Shown: positions 1-11,169 of the stretch, piece after piece
Layout of the letters: each line of letters begins with the position of its first letter
Position numbering within the stretch: the first letter of the stretch is position 1
Source of the DNA: Perognathus longimembris pacificus
Lineage: Eukaryota; Chordata; Mammalia; Rodentia; Heteromyidae
Length of the DNA: 64,000 nt
NCBI RefSeq assembly: GCF_023159225.1
Contig: NC_063188.1
Location: 36,570,021 to 36,634,020, forward strand
Reading direction: 5' to 3'
Translations under genes and position numbers: made by a program
The notes under the pieces: model-generated
Told to the model about the DNA's origin: nothing
Seen by the model: the letters and a program-made list of their open reading frames with translations, nothing else
Databases searched by the model: none

Positions 1-490
1 CAGCAACTTCGCCCCAAATTGTATGGAGACTCTGACTTAGTTAACCAATCCTGCCCCTGGTTTATGTAGAGCCTTTGCCTCTCCTTCCCAATGGTTCCCA
101 GCCACAATGGCCACTTTTGTGCACCTTGACTATCCAATTTCCTTCCTACTTCAAAACTTTATAAATGATATTTCCCCTTTGAGGAACATTTTTCACCTAT
201 CATTAGTGATCTTATCCCTAGCATTAGGAGACTATACAGACAAAAACTGCCACTGAGTATGATGAGTGAGAACTATGAGGAAACTGAACTAAATGTCTCC
301 ATGCTACACATGTCTCTTTCTAGCATCAAAATCTTTATCTCCAAGTGCTTCTGCTGCCTCTTTGGGAAGAAAATTTGGTATCACTACTTAATCCTCCGAG
401 TTCTAGAATAATTTAGATTTAGGTCTATCCTCAAACTAGATAAGGTCTAGAAATCTGAAGTCACTCTGACTCCCCTACCACATGGGCCAA
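1..490. other. Unique sequence, nothing recognised
   Basis: I see no open frame, repeat or RNA gene that I can support in this AT-rich stretch. Confidence 0.4.
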
Positions 491-499
491 TCTTATTTA

Positions 500-660
500 G
501 TTCCCATAGGTTTGAATCCTGTCTCTGTATTTAATGGCTATGTGTCTTTAGTCAATGACAACCTCTCAGGACTTTAGGGATCTCATAATAAGCGTAGATA
601 ATAACTCCCCATGAGGTAGTTGTGAAGATTGAGTGATATCATTCTTTTCATTGCTCAATT
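500..660 (+). repeat. MIR SINE fossil
   Basis: The order of landmarks follows the MIR core: a 'gaatcctg' segment, a degraded 'tgtgtctttagtcaa' segment, then 'ataataactccccatgaggtagttgtgaagattgag'-type sequence. It is heavily diverged, as expected for an element older than the placental radiation. Confidence 0.6.
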
Positions 661-739
661 CAATTCCTGTTACATGAGTGTTCCACATTAGTTAACTCTT
701 ACAATTTTCATTACAATTAGCTTTAATCTTGTCCCAGAA

Positions 740-900
740 CCACAACACATACTCATTTAGTCACAGAACATGTACAGAACACTTACATTTTCCTTGGTAT
801 TGGTGATACACAAAGGATAAAGCACAGTCCTGTCCTTTTCTTGCAGTTGGTAAGGCAAACACCAAAATAAACAACTAACAATAGTATTATCTGGAACAGA
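740..900 (-). repeat. L2-like 3'-end fossil
   Basis: The phrase 'tggtgatacacaaaggataa' followed by 'cagtcctgtccttttcttgcag' is the antisense form of the common L2-type tail that precedes a target-site A-rich end. Divergence is high and the boundaries are approximate. Confidence 0.35.
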
Positions 901-904
901 AAAC

Positions 905-1790
905 TACTTTCCCAAGTACTATGGAATATTTTGTGTGGTAGAGGGAACCCATATATTGTTGAGTACAGGACAGGTCACAGATTGCACTAATCATAAAAGA
1001 AAGCTGGTGAGAAAGCAGAAAATCAAAGAAGACCAACCTTTAGTGGATGAGCTATACAAATCTGTGTTTTACTGATGGAAGACTAGTGTGACTTCATGCT
1101 TGAAAGACAGCATTAGAAAAGGTAATCTAACATAAGCTTAAGACATCAAGAATGAGCTCCAGAAGAGTAACTCCTTAGGTCATTCCTAGCCTAAGCCAAT
1201 CTTATTAGAACTAGAATATTATTCAGTTAATTCTTTGGATGCAGCTGGGGAAGAGGGATGGCATAAAACTATCATCACCTGGACATTTCCAGATTCAGAA
1301 AGCTTCCAGGTTTAGAGTATACTTGCTCATAGGTTTTCTATTAAATGCCTAGAAATTTCATTAAGCTATTCTAAAATACATTTCTACCATACTAAACTTA
1401 AGCCTATAACCTTCATTAATAATTTGAATTCAATTAAACATTGAACTCATAATTCCCTTTCTTCATCTCCAGGTCTTTATTTTTTTTCTCTTAGATCAGT
1501 AAATTCTCGAGGCCAATTTTTAATGATAAATTGGAGATCACACATATCTAAACACAAGAGTATCAGTGATATGAGAGAAGGAATTTCTGTGCACACACTT
1601 AGTTGGCCCTTCCTTCACCTAACCACAGAAGTAAGTAATTCATTAGTACCTTCTATAAAGCTATATAACAAGTTTTAGTAGAATTCCAACAAGTAAGTCT
1701 CCATATGTTCTTTTTTTCAAGTAATACTGTATTTAATTTTTTTAACATTACAGCACTTAGGTTTTCTTTAATGAATACAAAGTATACTTA
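905..1790. other. Unique sequence, nothing recognised
   Basis: No supported gene or repeat. Short open frames here are no longer than chance predicts. Confidence 0.4.
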
Positions 1791-1804
1791 AAATCATTGA
1801 AAGT

Positions 1805-2155
1805 CTTTTTTTACCCTGTGTCTCTCAATTTTGGTATTCTCTTTCAATTTCCTAGTTCTAATACCAGAATATACGGTTTCCAATATACTCAGATAAGATA
1901 CAGAGATAGTGTAGGTACAACCACAGAAAGGTGATACAAGAAGATCATCAATAATAGAAGCTAAAACAACTACAAAAGCAATACTTGCAAAACTGTTTGG
2001 TGTAAATGAACTGAACAACTCATGGGGGGAAAGAAAAAAGGGGAGGGGGAATAAGGGACGAGGTAAGAAACAATACAAGAAATGTATCCAATGCCTAATG
2101 TATGAAACTGTAACCTCTCTGCAATTCAGTTTGATAATAAAAACTTAAAATAAAA
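1805..2155 (+). mobile_element. L1 3' end with inverted 5' part (twin priming)
   Basis: A 5'-truncated L1. The left part (1805 to about 1962) is antisense 3'UTR. The right part (about 1963-2155) is sense 3'UTR ending in an A-rich tail. In element coordinates the left end of the inverted part and the start of the direct part are adjacent, as twin-primed reverse transcription predicts. The insertion is bounded by identical 14-bp target-site duplications, aaatcattgaaagt, at 1791-1804 and 2156-2169. No coding capacity remains. Confidence 0.9.
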
Positions 2156-2169
2156 AAATCATTGAAAGT

Positions 2170-2640
2170 GTGACTTTAGAACAAGATGATGATATGGTTA
2201 AAATTAATGAATTGTTGGCTCTATTATAAAGAGTTTTATTCTTATTTTCAAGAGTGTATTTAATCAAAGATTGCATCAGTTAAGTTGAACAACTGGAGTT
2301 GACAACAGATGGATACAACCTTAGTCTGTGTGGAATGGAGGATATTGTAAAAGGCTTTGGAAAAGGCCCAAGTTAGACCATTATCCATGAGGACTACAAA
2401 GGAAGATGCTCTCATTTATACTTGATGGCATGATCCATTTTAATATCAAGTTGTTTATATTCCCTAATGGCCTCTCACAAGAGAAAGTTCTACATATTTT
2501 AGTAGCATATGGCTTTCCTTTTTCAAGTAAGACGTAGGTAGGTTAAGAAAATGAAAGACTCATTCATTAAAAGAAACAATGGCTTATATATCCATCCAGT
2601 GGAGACTCTGTATCTTACCCACATATTGCACTAATCTATC
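2170..2640. other. Unique sequence, nothing recognised
   Basis: AT-rich single-copy-looking DNA. No open frame, splice-flanked block or repeat that I can name. Confidence 0.4.
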
Positions 2641-2651
2641 ATTAACTGATT

Positions 2652-2985
2652 TTTTAAATTTTTATTGTCAAGGTGATATACATAGGGGTTACAGTTACAT
2701 ATGTAAGGTAGTGAGTACATTTGTTGTCTAACTTGTTACCGCCTCCCTCATTTTTCTCTCACCTTCCCTTCTCTCCAGTTCCCCCCTTCCAAGTTGTACA
2801 GTTAGTTTACAAATGTATTGCTGTTGTATTGGTTCGCCTTTATCCTTTGTCTCACCATTTTTGATGTTCCCCATCCCTTACCTGATTCAGACAAACATAT
2901 GTGAAATACCAAAGGTACAAGATCAAATACAGTGACAACAGAGGCTAAACCATAGGGAAGATAAACAAAAGAAAAAAGAAATAAT
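2652..2985 (-). mobile_element. Older L1 3' end (3'UTR fragment)
   Basis: On the minus strand this reads an L1 3'UTR: a polypurine tract, then 'tacttacataagg'-type sequence, then the 'caataaaaat' end. The plus strand shows the diagnostic 'tttttattgtcaaggtgatatacat' start. It differs from the younger copies (which have 'ttattatcaaactga') and matches the older variant seen at 29.7 kb. Confidence 0.8.
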
Positions 2986-3149
2986 TAATGCATATATAGA
3001 AGTACTTTATCCTTTATTTAAAAATACTATGAGAGATTATTAGTGTGAAGTAATCTGAGTGAGTCTGAAGAATGTAAAATGATGGTGGATTTCCATATTA
3101 ATTCTTATTTTATTTTATGTTTTTTTGTTGTAAAAGATAGAAATGATTC

Positions 3150-3467
3150 TTTTTTATAAGTTTTTTTATTATCACACTGAATTACAGCGAGGTTACAGTT
3201 TCATACTTTAGGCATTGGATACATTTCTTGTACTGTTTGTTACCTCGTCCCTCGTTCCCCCTCCCCTCTCCCCCTTTCCCTCCCCCCCATGAGTTGTTCA
3301 GTTCATTTACACCAGTTTTGCAAGTATTGCTTTTGTAGTTGTCTTTTTTTTTACCCTGTGTCTCTCGAATTTGGTATTCCCTTTCAATTTCCTAGTTCTA
3401 ACACCAGTATACACAGTTTCCAATATACTCAAATAAGATACAGAAATAGTGTAGGTACATCCTACCT
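3150..3467 (-). mobile_element. Younger L1 3' end (3'UTR fragment)
   Basis: Plus-strand reading starts 'ttattatcacactgaattacag', passes a C-rich tract (G-rich on the element strand) and ends at the conserved 'gatagtgtaggtac' block. The 5' truncation lies inside the 3'UTR. I could not find a convincing target-site duplication. Confidence 0.8.
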
Positions 3468-3469
3468 TT

Positions 3470-3915
3470 TTCATGGCACATTTTTATGATCGAGGAAATC
3501 TGTATTCAGTGTGCATCTTAAAAGTCTTGATCTGAACCAAGAAGATGTTTTTGTTGTTTAAGGACAGTGAACCAACATCACTTACTGCTCACCTTTTGTT
3601 TGCAAAGCCTTTTCCTAACATCATGGAAAAAAGTCAGTCTAGATAATATGACAAAACAAACATATATGAGATGTTTTAAGATCAGTGACAAAAATTAGGT
3701 CAGTAAAAGCAAACAGCTCTACAAATTGCATCTACAGGAACTAAAGGCACAGAGGGAAGATGGAATGAGTTAAATGTAAGTAATCAGAGTGGATTCCCGA
3801 AGGTACATTTTGAATGAAGTGTTAATAAAGAGGTTGAACACAATTTATATAGAGAAGTTGAATGATATTAAACAGGAAGGGTGATTGCATTCTGATTTTG
3901 TATTTGTGGGCTAAA
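3470..3915. other. Unique sequence, nothing recognised
   Basis: No supported feature between the L1 tail and the GATA repeat. Confidence 0.4.
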
Positions 3916-3916
3916 C

Positions 3917-3973
<57 letters not shown>

Positions 3974-3979
3974 GATAGA
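3916..3979. repeat. (GATA)n microsatellite
   Basis: About 15 near-perfect GATA/TAGA units. It does not abut a retroposon tail, unlike most dinucleotide repeats in this window. Confidence 0.95.
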
Positions 3980-4487
3980 TTTAAACTGTCAGCAATATTA
4001 TGCTAGAAAATATTCTGACATTTGTCATATATTGATGTAAGATTGCATACTTACTGTAAGACTTCATGTATTTAGAAAAAAAGTTAAAATCTGTATCACA
4101 CACACAAAAGACATTACTAAATGTGCCTATTTGTAGCTGTAGGAATAATTTGTGCTTAGAAAATCTACTATACTTATTCACCAAAGTAATGTGAACAGTA
4201 TATGCTATACAGTAAAACTTTCAGACAACTCTAGAAGCACATTTATTTAGCCAATGAACCTTCATGGCTCTGTAGGAAAATTTAAAATTCATCATGAAAA
4301 TATATCACTAGATGTTTTTTAACACTCATATTTTACTTAGTAGATTCAGTTTTTCCATAGGTAACTGGTAACTCAAAAGCATTTAATGATGAGAAAAAGC
4401 ACCTAAAAGGGACTACATCCTCTCTTGCTGGAGAACTTCAGGCATGGGACACTCAAGTGTGTTATAAGCTGTGCAGGTGAAACACTT

Positions 4488-4690
4488 GTCTCTGATTACA
4501 CCACCTGAGCTAGAATCCTGGATTCACCATTTACTACCCACATGACTTGAGGGAATCCATTCGTCCTTTCTGTGCTTGTGTTTCTCTGTGAACTGAAGTA
4601 ATTACTGCTGCCTACTTTACAGCATAGATGTGAGAATTAAATACATGAATATAGAGCATTCAGCATAGTAATGGTCACATAATAAGCCTT
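4488..4690 (+). repeat. MIR SINE fossil, nearly complete
   Basis: It follows MIR order over about 200 bp: 'gagctagaatcctgg', 'caccatttactacccacatgacttgagg', 'tttctctgtgaactgaag', 'gtgagaattaaatacatgaat', then 'catagtaatggtcacataataagc'. It is one of the better-preserved ancient SINEs here. Confidence 0.75.
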
Positions 4691-4699
4691 CAGCCCTAC

Positions 4700-6615
4700 A
4701 AAGGCAGAGAGCTTTGAGGAGAAAATTACTGCTAAGGAGAAAAGGTAATATTGAATACTGTGAGATGAAAAGTTTTAAATCCAACCAACTTGCTGGCATA
4801 ATTTTTGCTGTTTTGCTATTATAGCTAAAACCATTAATGAGTTTGTGCCCATCACAGAGTTGAAAATGCCAGCTGCTATCTACACAGAGAGAAGCCTCAT
4901 ACTTCAAAGAAGTTTTTTTCTAAATAAATAATGCCAAGAATAGGTGATACTTGGCTTATTCATAGATAAGAGGATATTGGCAAGCTTAGTTATGACAGAT
5001 AAAAAAGATTCACATACTGGCCTGGGGCAGTATTAGTGTTTAAGAAGGAGTACAGTTTCATGACTATAGTCTTACAGTAAAACTGTCAACTGCATAGCTC
5101 TACTCCATTGTTCAAGGGAAAACCCTTGAAAGCCATCTTTTATACCAACTGAGCCCACCTTCTGCAGTCACTGATGCCACAAACAAGAGTAATTCTTCAC
5201 CCCACAGAAGCCATTAAAAAAGCAGCCAGAAACTCTATGACAAACAATTCTCCCTCTAGAAATATGAACAGGATAATAGTGCAAAAACAAAGCAATGAAC
5301 AAAAAGAGCCTTGAGAAGTGAGACTAGAAAGATCAATCAAGAAAGGGCATGAACTGAAACTACAGTCATTATGGTCAAGACATTATGGTCAAGAGTAAAT
5401 TGGGGGGATGTGAGTAAGTAGAAATAGGAATACAGATAAAAGATATACCAAAGCAACACATTTGCAAGTCAGTTTTCAAGAGAAAAAAAGTATATCCATT
5501 GAAAAATTACTTAGCCTGACTGATGGTTAGATCTGTGCACTTGCCTTGAATTCAGAATACTCTAATCTCAATGTAGACCAACTCCACTATAGCTTTAGTT
5601 CTTCTAGCAATTCACACCCACTGCATTTTCTTTTTTCAAGTTTATTTTAAATTAACAGCTGAAATGATATTTCTTTATCTTCTCTATTGGGTTCTGAAGT
5701 AAACATACATTATACAAAGCTTAAATCTAGCCAAAATATGCATTACCTCATGTTATTTTAATTGTGTTGCCAAAAAATAATTCTTACCAACTCTGTGGTC
5801 TAAATGAAGTAATTCACCTATCTGTACCTTACACTAGGCAAATAAAAAGTGGAGGTAATGTTGGTACAATACTATCCATTAGCCTTTTGCCATGAGTACT
5901 CTGAATACAAAACCATACAATGAAAGTTTTGTTGCTCCATTGCAACCAGACACTGTGGGATACTGGAGTCAAAGAAATGAGAAAGGATGAGAGGATAAAA
6001 GATCAGGGTACCAGGGAGGCCTGTGCTCACCAGCTTCTGAACACTAAGCTCCCATAAGTGAGTTAATTTATTCCATTCAGTACTGGGAAGTTACTATAGG
6101 TATGTGTAGAAATAGGTGTTAATCTATCTTGTGGTTGCAATCATTAACGTAAGATATAATTGTGTACATAGTAATAACTAATTCCCTATAGCTAAAGAGC
6201 AGTGAGAAGTGGTGACCATAACACAAACATTCATCTTATTCCCATTGTCTCAATCATCATAGCGGCCAATCAACTTACACACCATCGGGTCCAGTTAGTT
6301 GTAACTTACACATTTATCTTGCGTCATCGCCTGCTTTGACCTTTGCAGGGTCCAGTTCTCAGCCTTCTGACCTCTGAGGAGGTGGCATTCCAACCTCTTA
6401 ACCCTTTCATGGTCTCACAACTCAGATCCAGAATTCCTTACAAACTCTACTTTTCCCAGCTACCATTACTGCCAGGTGTGGCTGTCTGACTAAGGCCTCA
6501 CAAATAGCTTTGAGGAAAAAATGACGTTACAATTTCCTTACCATTTTCTTGGAATAAATTCCCTTTCTATATACTCTTGCTCTGTTCTTTTCCCATAATA
6601 TAGAATAAAAATATG
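4700..6615. other. Unique sequence, about 1.9 kb
   Basis: I recognise no gene or interspersed repeat. A 14-bp direct tandem duplication (cattatggtcaaga twice) lies near 5371-5398. Open frames are short and carry no motif I know. Confidence 0.4.
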
Positions 6616-6621
6616 GCAATA

Positions 6622-6857
6622 AGCTGGGTAAAAGTGGCTCATACCTATTACCCTTGTTACTCAGGAGGCTGAGAACTGAAAATCACAGTTTGAAGCCACC
6701 CAGGACAAGAAAGTCGATGAGACTATATCTCCAGTTGAAGCCCAAAACTCCAGAAGTGAAGTTATGGCTCAAGTGGTAGATCTCTACCCTTAAGTAGAAA
6801 AGCACAGGAACCGTACCCAGACCCTGAATTTAAGTGCCAGGACTTGCACAAAAAATA
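6622..6857 (+). mobile_element. 7SL/B1-head plus Geo-tail composite SINE
   Basis: The left part follows the 7SL/B1 body ('ggctcatacctattaccc', 'ctcaggaggctgag', 'gaagccacccaggacaagaaagtc'). The right part is the Geo unit ('gaagttatggctcaagtggtag ... ccctgaatttaagtgcc'). It is old and has lost most CpG sites. No coding function. Confidence 0.75.
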
Positions 6858-6892
6858 TGGCAGTGATCATGAACACAAGGATCATGCCCCAC

Positions 6893-7095
6893 ATTAGGAA
6901 GGGGCAAACATTTTCTATAAATGACCAGGTAGTCAATAGTTGAAGCATTGTCAACCACAAGGTTTCTGTTGGAACTACCTAGTTTGCTGTTATAGTACTA
7001 ATGTGCAGATAGACAAGAGATAAATAGCCATGATCACACTCTGGTAAGATTTGGCTGGTCAGTCTCAATTTATCAATCAGTCCTCTAGATGATAG
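6893..7095 (+). mobile_element. hAT/Charlie-like non-autonomous DNA transposon fossil
   Basis: 'gggcaaacattttctataaatgaccaggtagtcaatagtt' followed by 'ttctgttggaactacctagtttgctgttatagtac' matches the widespread mammalian hAT-type element whose ends read 'cagg(g)gtc(g/a)gcaaac'. The right end is eroded. A second, better copy lies at 41.9-42.1 kb. Confidence 0.55.
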
Positions 7096-7099
7096 CTGA

Positions 7100-8100
7100 A
7101 CACCAGTGAAGGCACCTGGATCCATTAACTGCTTCTTGGAACACAACCTCACTACTATTTATACATGCTATGCTGTAAGGAGAAAGAAGAGAAAATCCCA
7201 GGGGAGGGGAATGGACAAAAAGTGGGCAGACTAAGAGAGAGTTACCCATATATCTTGAGACATTCTATTTGAGGTTTGTGATAGCAGTACAGCCCTTATA
7301 CTAATTATTATAGTTCTCTCTGTGGAAAATGGTTTTAAAGCTCTTTTCTGGATCTTAGTAGACAAATATATTTATAACTTACCCAGTACTGAAGGTTTCT
7401 TCAATAAGCTATTGCAACCAAAAGAATCTAAATAAGTCTGGTATGTTAGAGAATAGGCCTGACCGAAACCTTAAGACAGATATGAGGCAAGCTAACCTTA
7501 TATCGGTACGTGTTCACATATTCTTGCTGTTTGAAAGCACTTTTTTCCTGAGCCTCCCAGCCATTATGACTGGGATGATATTAGAAATAGAGTATATAAT
7601 AACAAGTATAGCTTCCTTGTCAATCCAGATAATTCTATTACAATACCCCATGGACTAGAGCCAAGGGAACTTGATGACCAACAACAGTACTGCACAAAAG
7701 CCACTAAGCAGCTACAACTCATATCTCTGCATAGAAGAATATTTCTAGGGCATCCTACATCTTTTTTAAATGACCACCCCAACCCCGCATCTTGATATAC
7801 ACATTCTTATAAAATCATTTCAGTGTGGGATCTCTGGGTGTAGCTGTACTTAGTGGCTTGTTTCCTAGAAACAATATATGGTTAAAAACTGATGATTTGA
7901 CACTCATAGATTTGCTTATAAACTCTATCTTTCTTGCTAGAATTTGTTCTCCATTACTTTGTCAGTTTTATAAACAACCATGTTAAGATGCCTTATATTA
8001 AAGGTATCATTTAGTCCAAAGCCAGAAACTAACACTCATAGTCCAACAACCCAGAAGAAATGAAATTTTGACAACAATCATATGAATGAGCTTAGTGGTA
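7100..8100. other. Unique sequence, nothing recognised
   Basis: No supported feature. Overlapping 71- and 72-codon frames on opposite strands near 7.6 kb have no recognisable content. Confidence 0.4.
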
Positions 8101-8107
8101 GACCATT

Positions 8108-8330
8108 CAGCCAGGCACTGGTGGCTCAAGTCTGTAATCTGAGAGGATTGAGGTGAGAAATCAACAGAGCAGGAAAATCTATGATACTCTTATCTCAGAC
8201 TTCTATCTTCAATTAACCAACAAAAAACTAGGAATGGAGGTGTGACTCATGTAGTAGAGGGCCAGCCTTGAATGAAAAATCCAAGCGAGAGCTAAAGGCC
8301 CAGAGTTCAAGCCACAGTGCTGTCAAAAAA
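8108..8330 (+). mobile_element. 7SL/B1-head plus Geo-tail composite SINE
   Basis: 'ccaggcactggtggctcaagtctgtaatc' head, 'atgatactcttatctc' linker, 'ggtgtgactcatgtagtagagggccagccttgaat' Geo unit, then 'cccagagttcaagccacagtgctg' and an A tail. Diverged copy with an internal deletion in the head. Confidence 0.7.
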
Positions 8331-8438
8331 AGACATAGATTACTTACCAATTAGGCCTTGAAACAACTGCAGCCTTCATTAATGCTTGATTGCAAGTGGT
8401 GAGGAACCAAAAAACAAAGAAACCAAATAATAATGCTT

Positions 8439-8441
<3 letters not shown>

Positions 8442-8494
<53 letters not shown>
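8442..8494. repeat. (GT)n microsatellite
   Basis: About 26 perfect GT units. It abuts the 3' tail of the minus-strand SINE at 8495-8702, so it probably grew from that tail. Confidence 0.95.
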
Positions 8495-8498
<4 letters not shown>

Positions 8499-8702
8499 GT
8501 CCTGGGGCTTGAACGCGGAACCTGGCCTCTTTCCCTAAGCTTTTTTTGGTCAAGGGTAGAACTCTACTACTTGAGCTACAGCTCCACCTTCAGCTTTTAT
8601 TTATTTATTTTTTTGGTGCTTGGGCTGGATTTGAACTGAGATCCTAGGATCTCAGCCTCCTGAGTAGCTAAGATTATAGCTGTGATGAATCAGTGCCTGG
8701 AT
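8495..8702 (-). mobile_element. 7SL/B1-head plus Geo-tail composite SINE
   Basis: The plus strand reads the antisense Geo unit first ('gggcttgaacgcggaacctgg', 'ttgagctacagctccacc'), then antisense head sequence ('ctcagcctcctgagtagctaagattatagc'). Confidence 0.8.
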
Positions 8703-8767
8703 TCAATCACTTAATTTAAACCAGGTGCCCAACCCACAGAAACTGTGGAGTGAAAAAATCATATTAT

Positions 8768-10862
8768 TTTTATATACATTTTTATTATCAAACCGAATTA
8801 CAGAGAGGTTACAGTTTCATACATTAGGCATTGGATACATTTCTTGTACGTTACCTCGTCCCTCATTCCCCCCTCCCCCCTCCCTCTTTCCATTCCTCCT
8901 CCCCCCACGAGTTGTTCAGTTGTTCAGTTCATTTTCATCAGTTTGTAAGTATTGCTTTTGTAGTTGTTTGTCTTTTTTTTACCCTGTGTCTCTCGATTTT
9001 GGTATTCCCTTCCAATTTCCTGGTTCTATTACCAGTATACATGGTTGCCAATATACTCAGATAAGATACAGAGATAGTGTAGGTACAACCACAGGAAGGT
9101 GATACAGGAACATCATCAATAATAGAAGCTACAATTACATATGGCACGTTGAAAGTATTTACAACTGTGATATAACAATCGTTTTCATAACATGGAGTTC
9201 ATTTCACTTAGCATTATCTTATGTGTTCATAAGAGTATAGCTATTGGGCTCTTGTGATCCTCTGCTGTGACTTGCCTAAACCTGTGCTAATTATTCCCTA
9301 TAAGGGAGACCATAGAGTCCATGTTTCTTTGGGTCTGGCTCACTTCACTTAGTATAACTTTTTCCAAGTCCTTCCATTTCCTTACAAATGGGGCAATGTC
9401 ATTCTTTCTGATAGAGGCATAAAATTCCATTGTGTATATGTACCACATTTTCCTGATCCATTCATCTACTGAGGGGCAACTGGGTTGGTTGCATATTCTA
9501 GCTATGACAAATTGTGCTGCGATAAACATTGTTGTGCTGGTGGCTTTAGTGTGATTATGTTTGTGCTCTTTTGGATAGATACCCAAAACTGGGGCTGCTG
9601 GGTCATAGGGGAGTTCGATGTTTAGCCTTCTGAGGAATCTCCATACCACTTGCCAGAGTGGCTGAACCAGTTTACCTTCCCACCAACAATGAAGTTGGGT
9701 TCCCTTTTGGCCACATCCCCTCCAACAGTTGTTATTGTTAGTTTTCTTGATATAGGACAATCTTACTGGGGTGAGATGGAATCTCAATGTTGTTTTGATT
9801 TGCATTTCTTTTATGGCCAGTGATGTAGAGCACTTTCCCATAAGCCTCTTGGCCATTCTCATTTCCTCAACAGAGAAATCTCTTTTTAAGTCTCTAGCCC
9901 ACTTGATGAGGGAGCTATTGGTTCTTTGTGGTTTTGTTTTGGATGAAGGTAATTTTTTTAGTTCTGCATGTATTTCAGATATGAGGCCTTTGTCTGTTGA
10001 ATGGCTGGTAAAGATCTTCTCCCAATCTGTGGGCTTTCTGGTTATCTTGCGAGCTATGTTCTTTGCCCTGCAGAAGCTCTGTAGTTTGATGTAGTCCCAA
10101 TTGTCCAAGCTTTCTTTGATTTGTAGCCTTTCTGGGTCTTTGTTGAGGAAATTCTGTCCAGTACCAAGGAGCCCAAGTGTTTCTCCTACTCCTTCTTTTA
10201 GTGTTTTCAGGGTGTCTGTTTTGATTTCAAGATCTTTGATCCATTTGGAATTGATTTTGGTGCAAGGTGATATATAAGGATCTAGTTTTAGTTTCTTGCA
10301 TGTGTTGAACCAGATTTGCCAGCACAATTTGTTAAAGAGGCTATCTTTCTTCCATACTATAGTTTTAGCTCCCTTATCAAAGATTAAGTAGGCGTAGTTC
10401 TGTGGGTTCATTTCTGGGTCTTCAATTCTGTTCCATTGGTCTTCAGGCCTGTTCTGGTGCCAATACCAAGCTGTTTTTATTACTATAGCTTTATAATACA
10501 GCTTGAAGTTGGGTATTATAATTCCTCCGGCACCGTTCTTTCTGCTTAGGATTGTTTTTGCTATTCTAGGTCTTTTATTGTTCCATATGAATTCCAGGAT
10601 TGCTTCCTCTATTTCATTAAAAAATGGTGTTGGTATATTATTGGGTATTGCATTGAATTTGTAGATAGCCTTTGGCAATTTTGCCATTTTGATTATATTA
10701 ATCCTCCCCATGGGAGGTTTTTCCATTTCCTTAGTTCTGCCTGAATTTCATTTTTCATGTTTTTAAAGTTCTCATCGTAGAGGTCTTTTACTTCTTTATT
10801 TAAGGTTGTTCCTAGGTATTTTATGTTTTTTGAGGCTATAGCCAAAGGAGTTGCTTTTTTTT
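8768..10862 (-). mobile_element. 5'-truncated L1, about 2.1 kb, youngest-looking copy
   Basis: It contains the 3'UTR (8768 to about 9286), with the polypurine tract and the 'attattgatgatg' block, and the last third of ORF2. The 5' break falls within ORF2 at the conserved 'K-K-A-T-P-L-A-I-A-S-K' segment, exactly where the A tail of a same-strand SINE begins (10862-11074). I found no target-site duplication around either the L1 alone or the combined unit. See the separate ORF2 and SINE entries. Confidence 0.92.
9287..10860 (-). pseudogene. L1 ORF2 C-terminal region (reverse transcriptase thumb and Cys-rich end)
   Basis: The minus-strand frame 10726-9287 codes 479 residues without a stop. It follows the C-terminal third of L1 ORF2p: 'GRINIIKMAKLPKAIYKFN' at the start, 'FKLYYKA..IKTAWYW' near residue 80, 'CWRGCGQKGT' near 332-341, and the family end 'SLIGNN'. 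Upstream, 10860 to about 10727 continues the protein ('IKYLGTTLNKEVKDLY') in another frame. One base appears lost in the C run at the join near 10712. The endonuclease and RT catalytic domains are absent, so the piece cannot retrotranspose. The residue that would complete the CX3CX7HX4C motif is glycine (residue 351, codon complement at 9674-9676). Confidence 0.95.
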
Positions 10863-11074
10863 GTTGTTTGTTTTTTTGTTTTTGGCCAGTCCTGGGCCTT
10901 GGACTGGGCCTGAGCACTGTCCCTGGCTTCTTCCCACTCAAGGCTAGCACTCTGCCACCTGAGCCACAGCGCCCCTTCTGGCTGTTTTCCGTATACATGG
11001 TGCTGGGGAATCGAACCGAGAGCTTCATGTGTAGGAGGCAAGCACTCTTGCCACTAGGCCATATTCCCAGCCCA
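10862..11074 (-). mobile_element. IDL-Geo SINE fused to the L1 5' end
   Basis: Close to consensus. On the element strand it starts 'gggctgggaatatggccta' (ID/tRNA-Ala-like unit with A and B boxes), then 'ggttcgattccccagcaccat', then the Geo unit ending 'ccaaggcccaggactggcc' and an A-rich tail that runs straight into L1 ORF2 sequence. Both elements face the same way. Confidence 0.92.
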
Positions 11075-11079
11075 GGTTG

Positions 11080-11165
11080 ATTTCTTTTTTATTAGCATAG
11101 AATAATTGTATAAATTAAGGAGTTTCATTGTGATTTATTTCAAATATTTATTTGCATTATCTCTT
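11080..11165 (-). mobile_element. 3' end of an old L1-like retroposon
   Basis: The minus strand reads '..ttatacaattattctatgctaataaaaaag', resembling the ends at 25.8 and 40.5 kb. The A-rich end touches the SINE at 11074. Confidence 0.35.
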
Positions 11166-11169
11166 CTGC

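Noticed and set aside
3916..3979. Possible CRISPR-like or satellite array
   Set aside because: It is a simple GATA microsatellite with no spacers.
8379..8442. Repeat of 'aatgcttgattg' at 8380 and 8430, suggesting a target-site duplication
   Set aside because: The 38 bp between the copies are not a known element and have no A tail consistent with insertion. It may be slippage.
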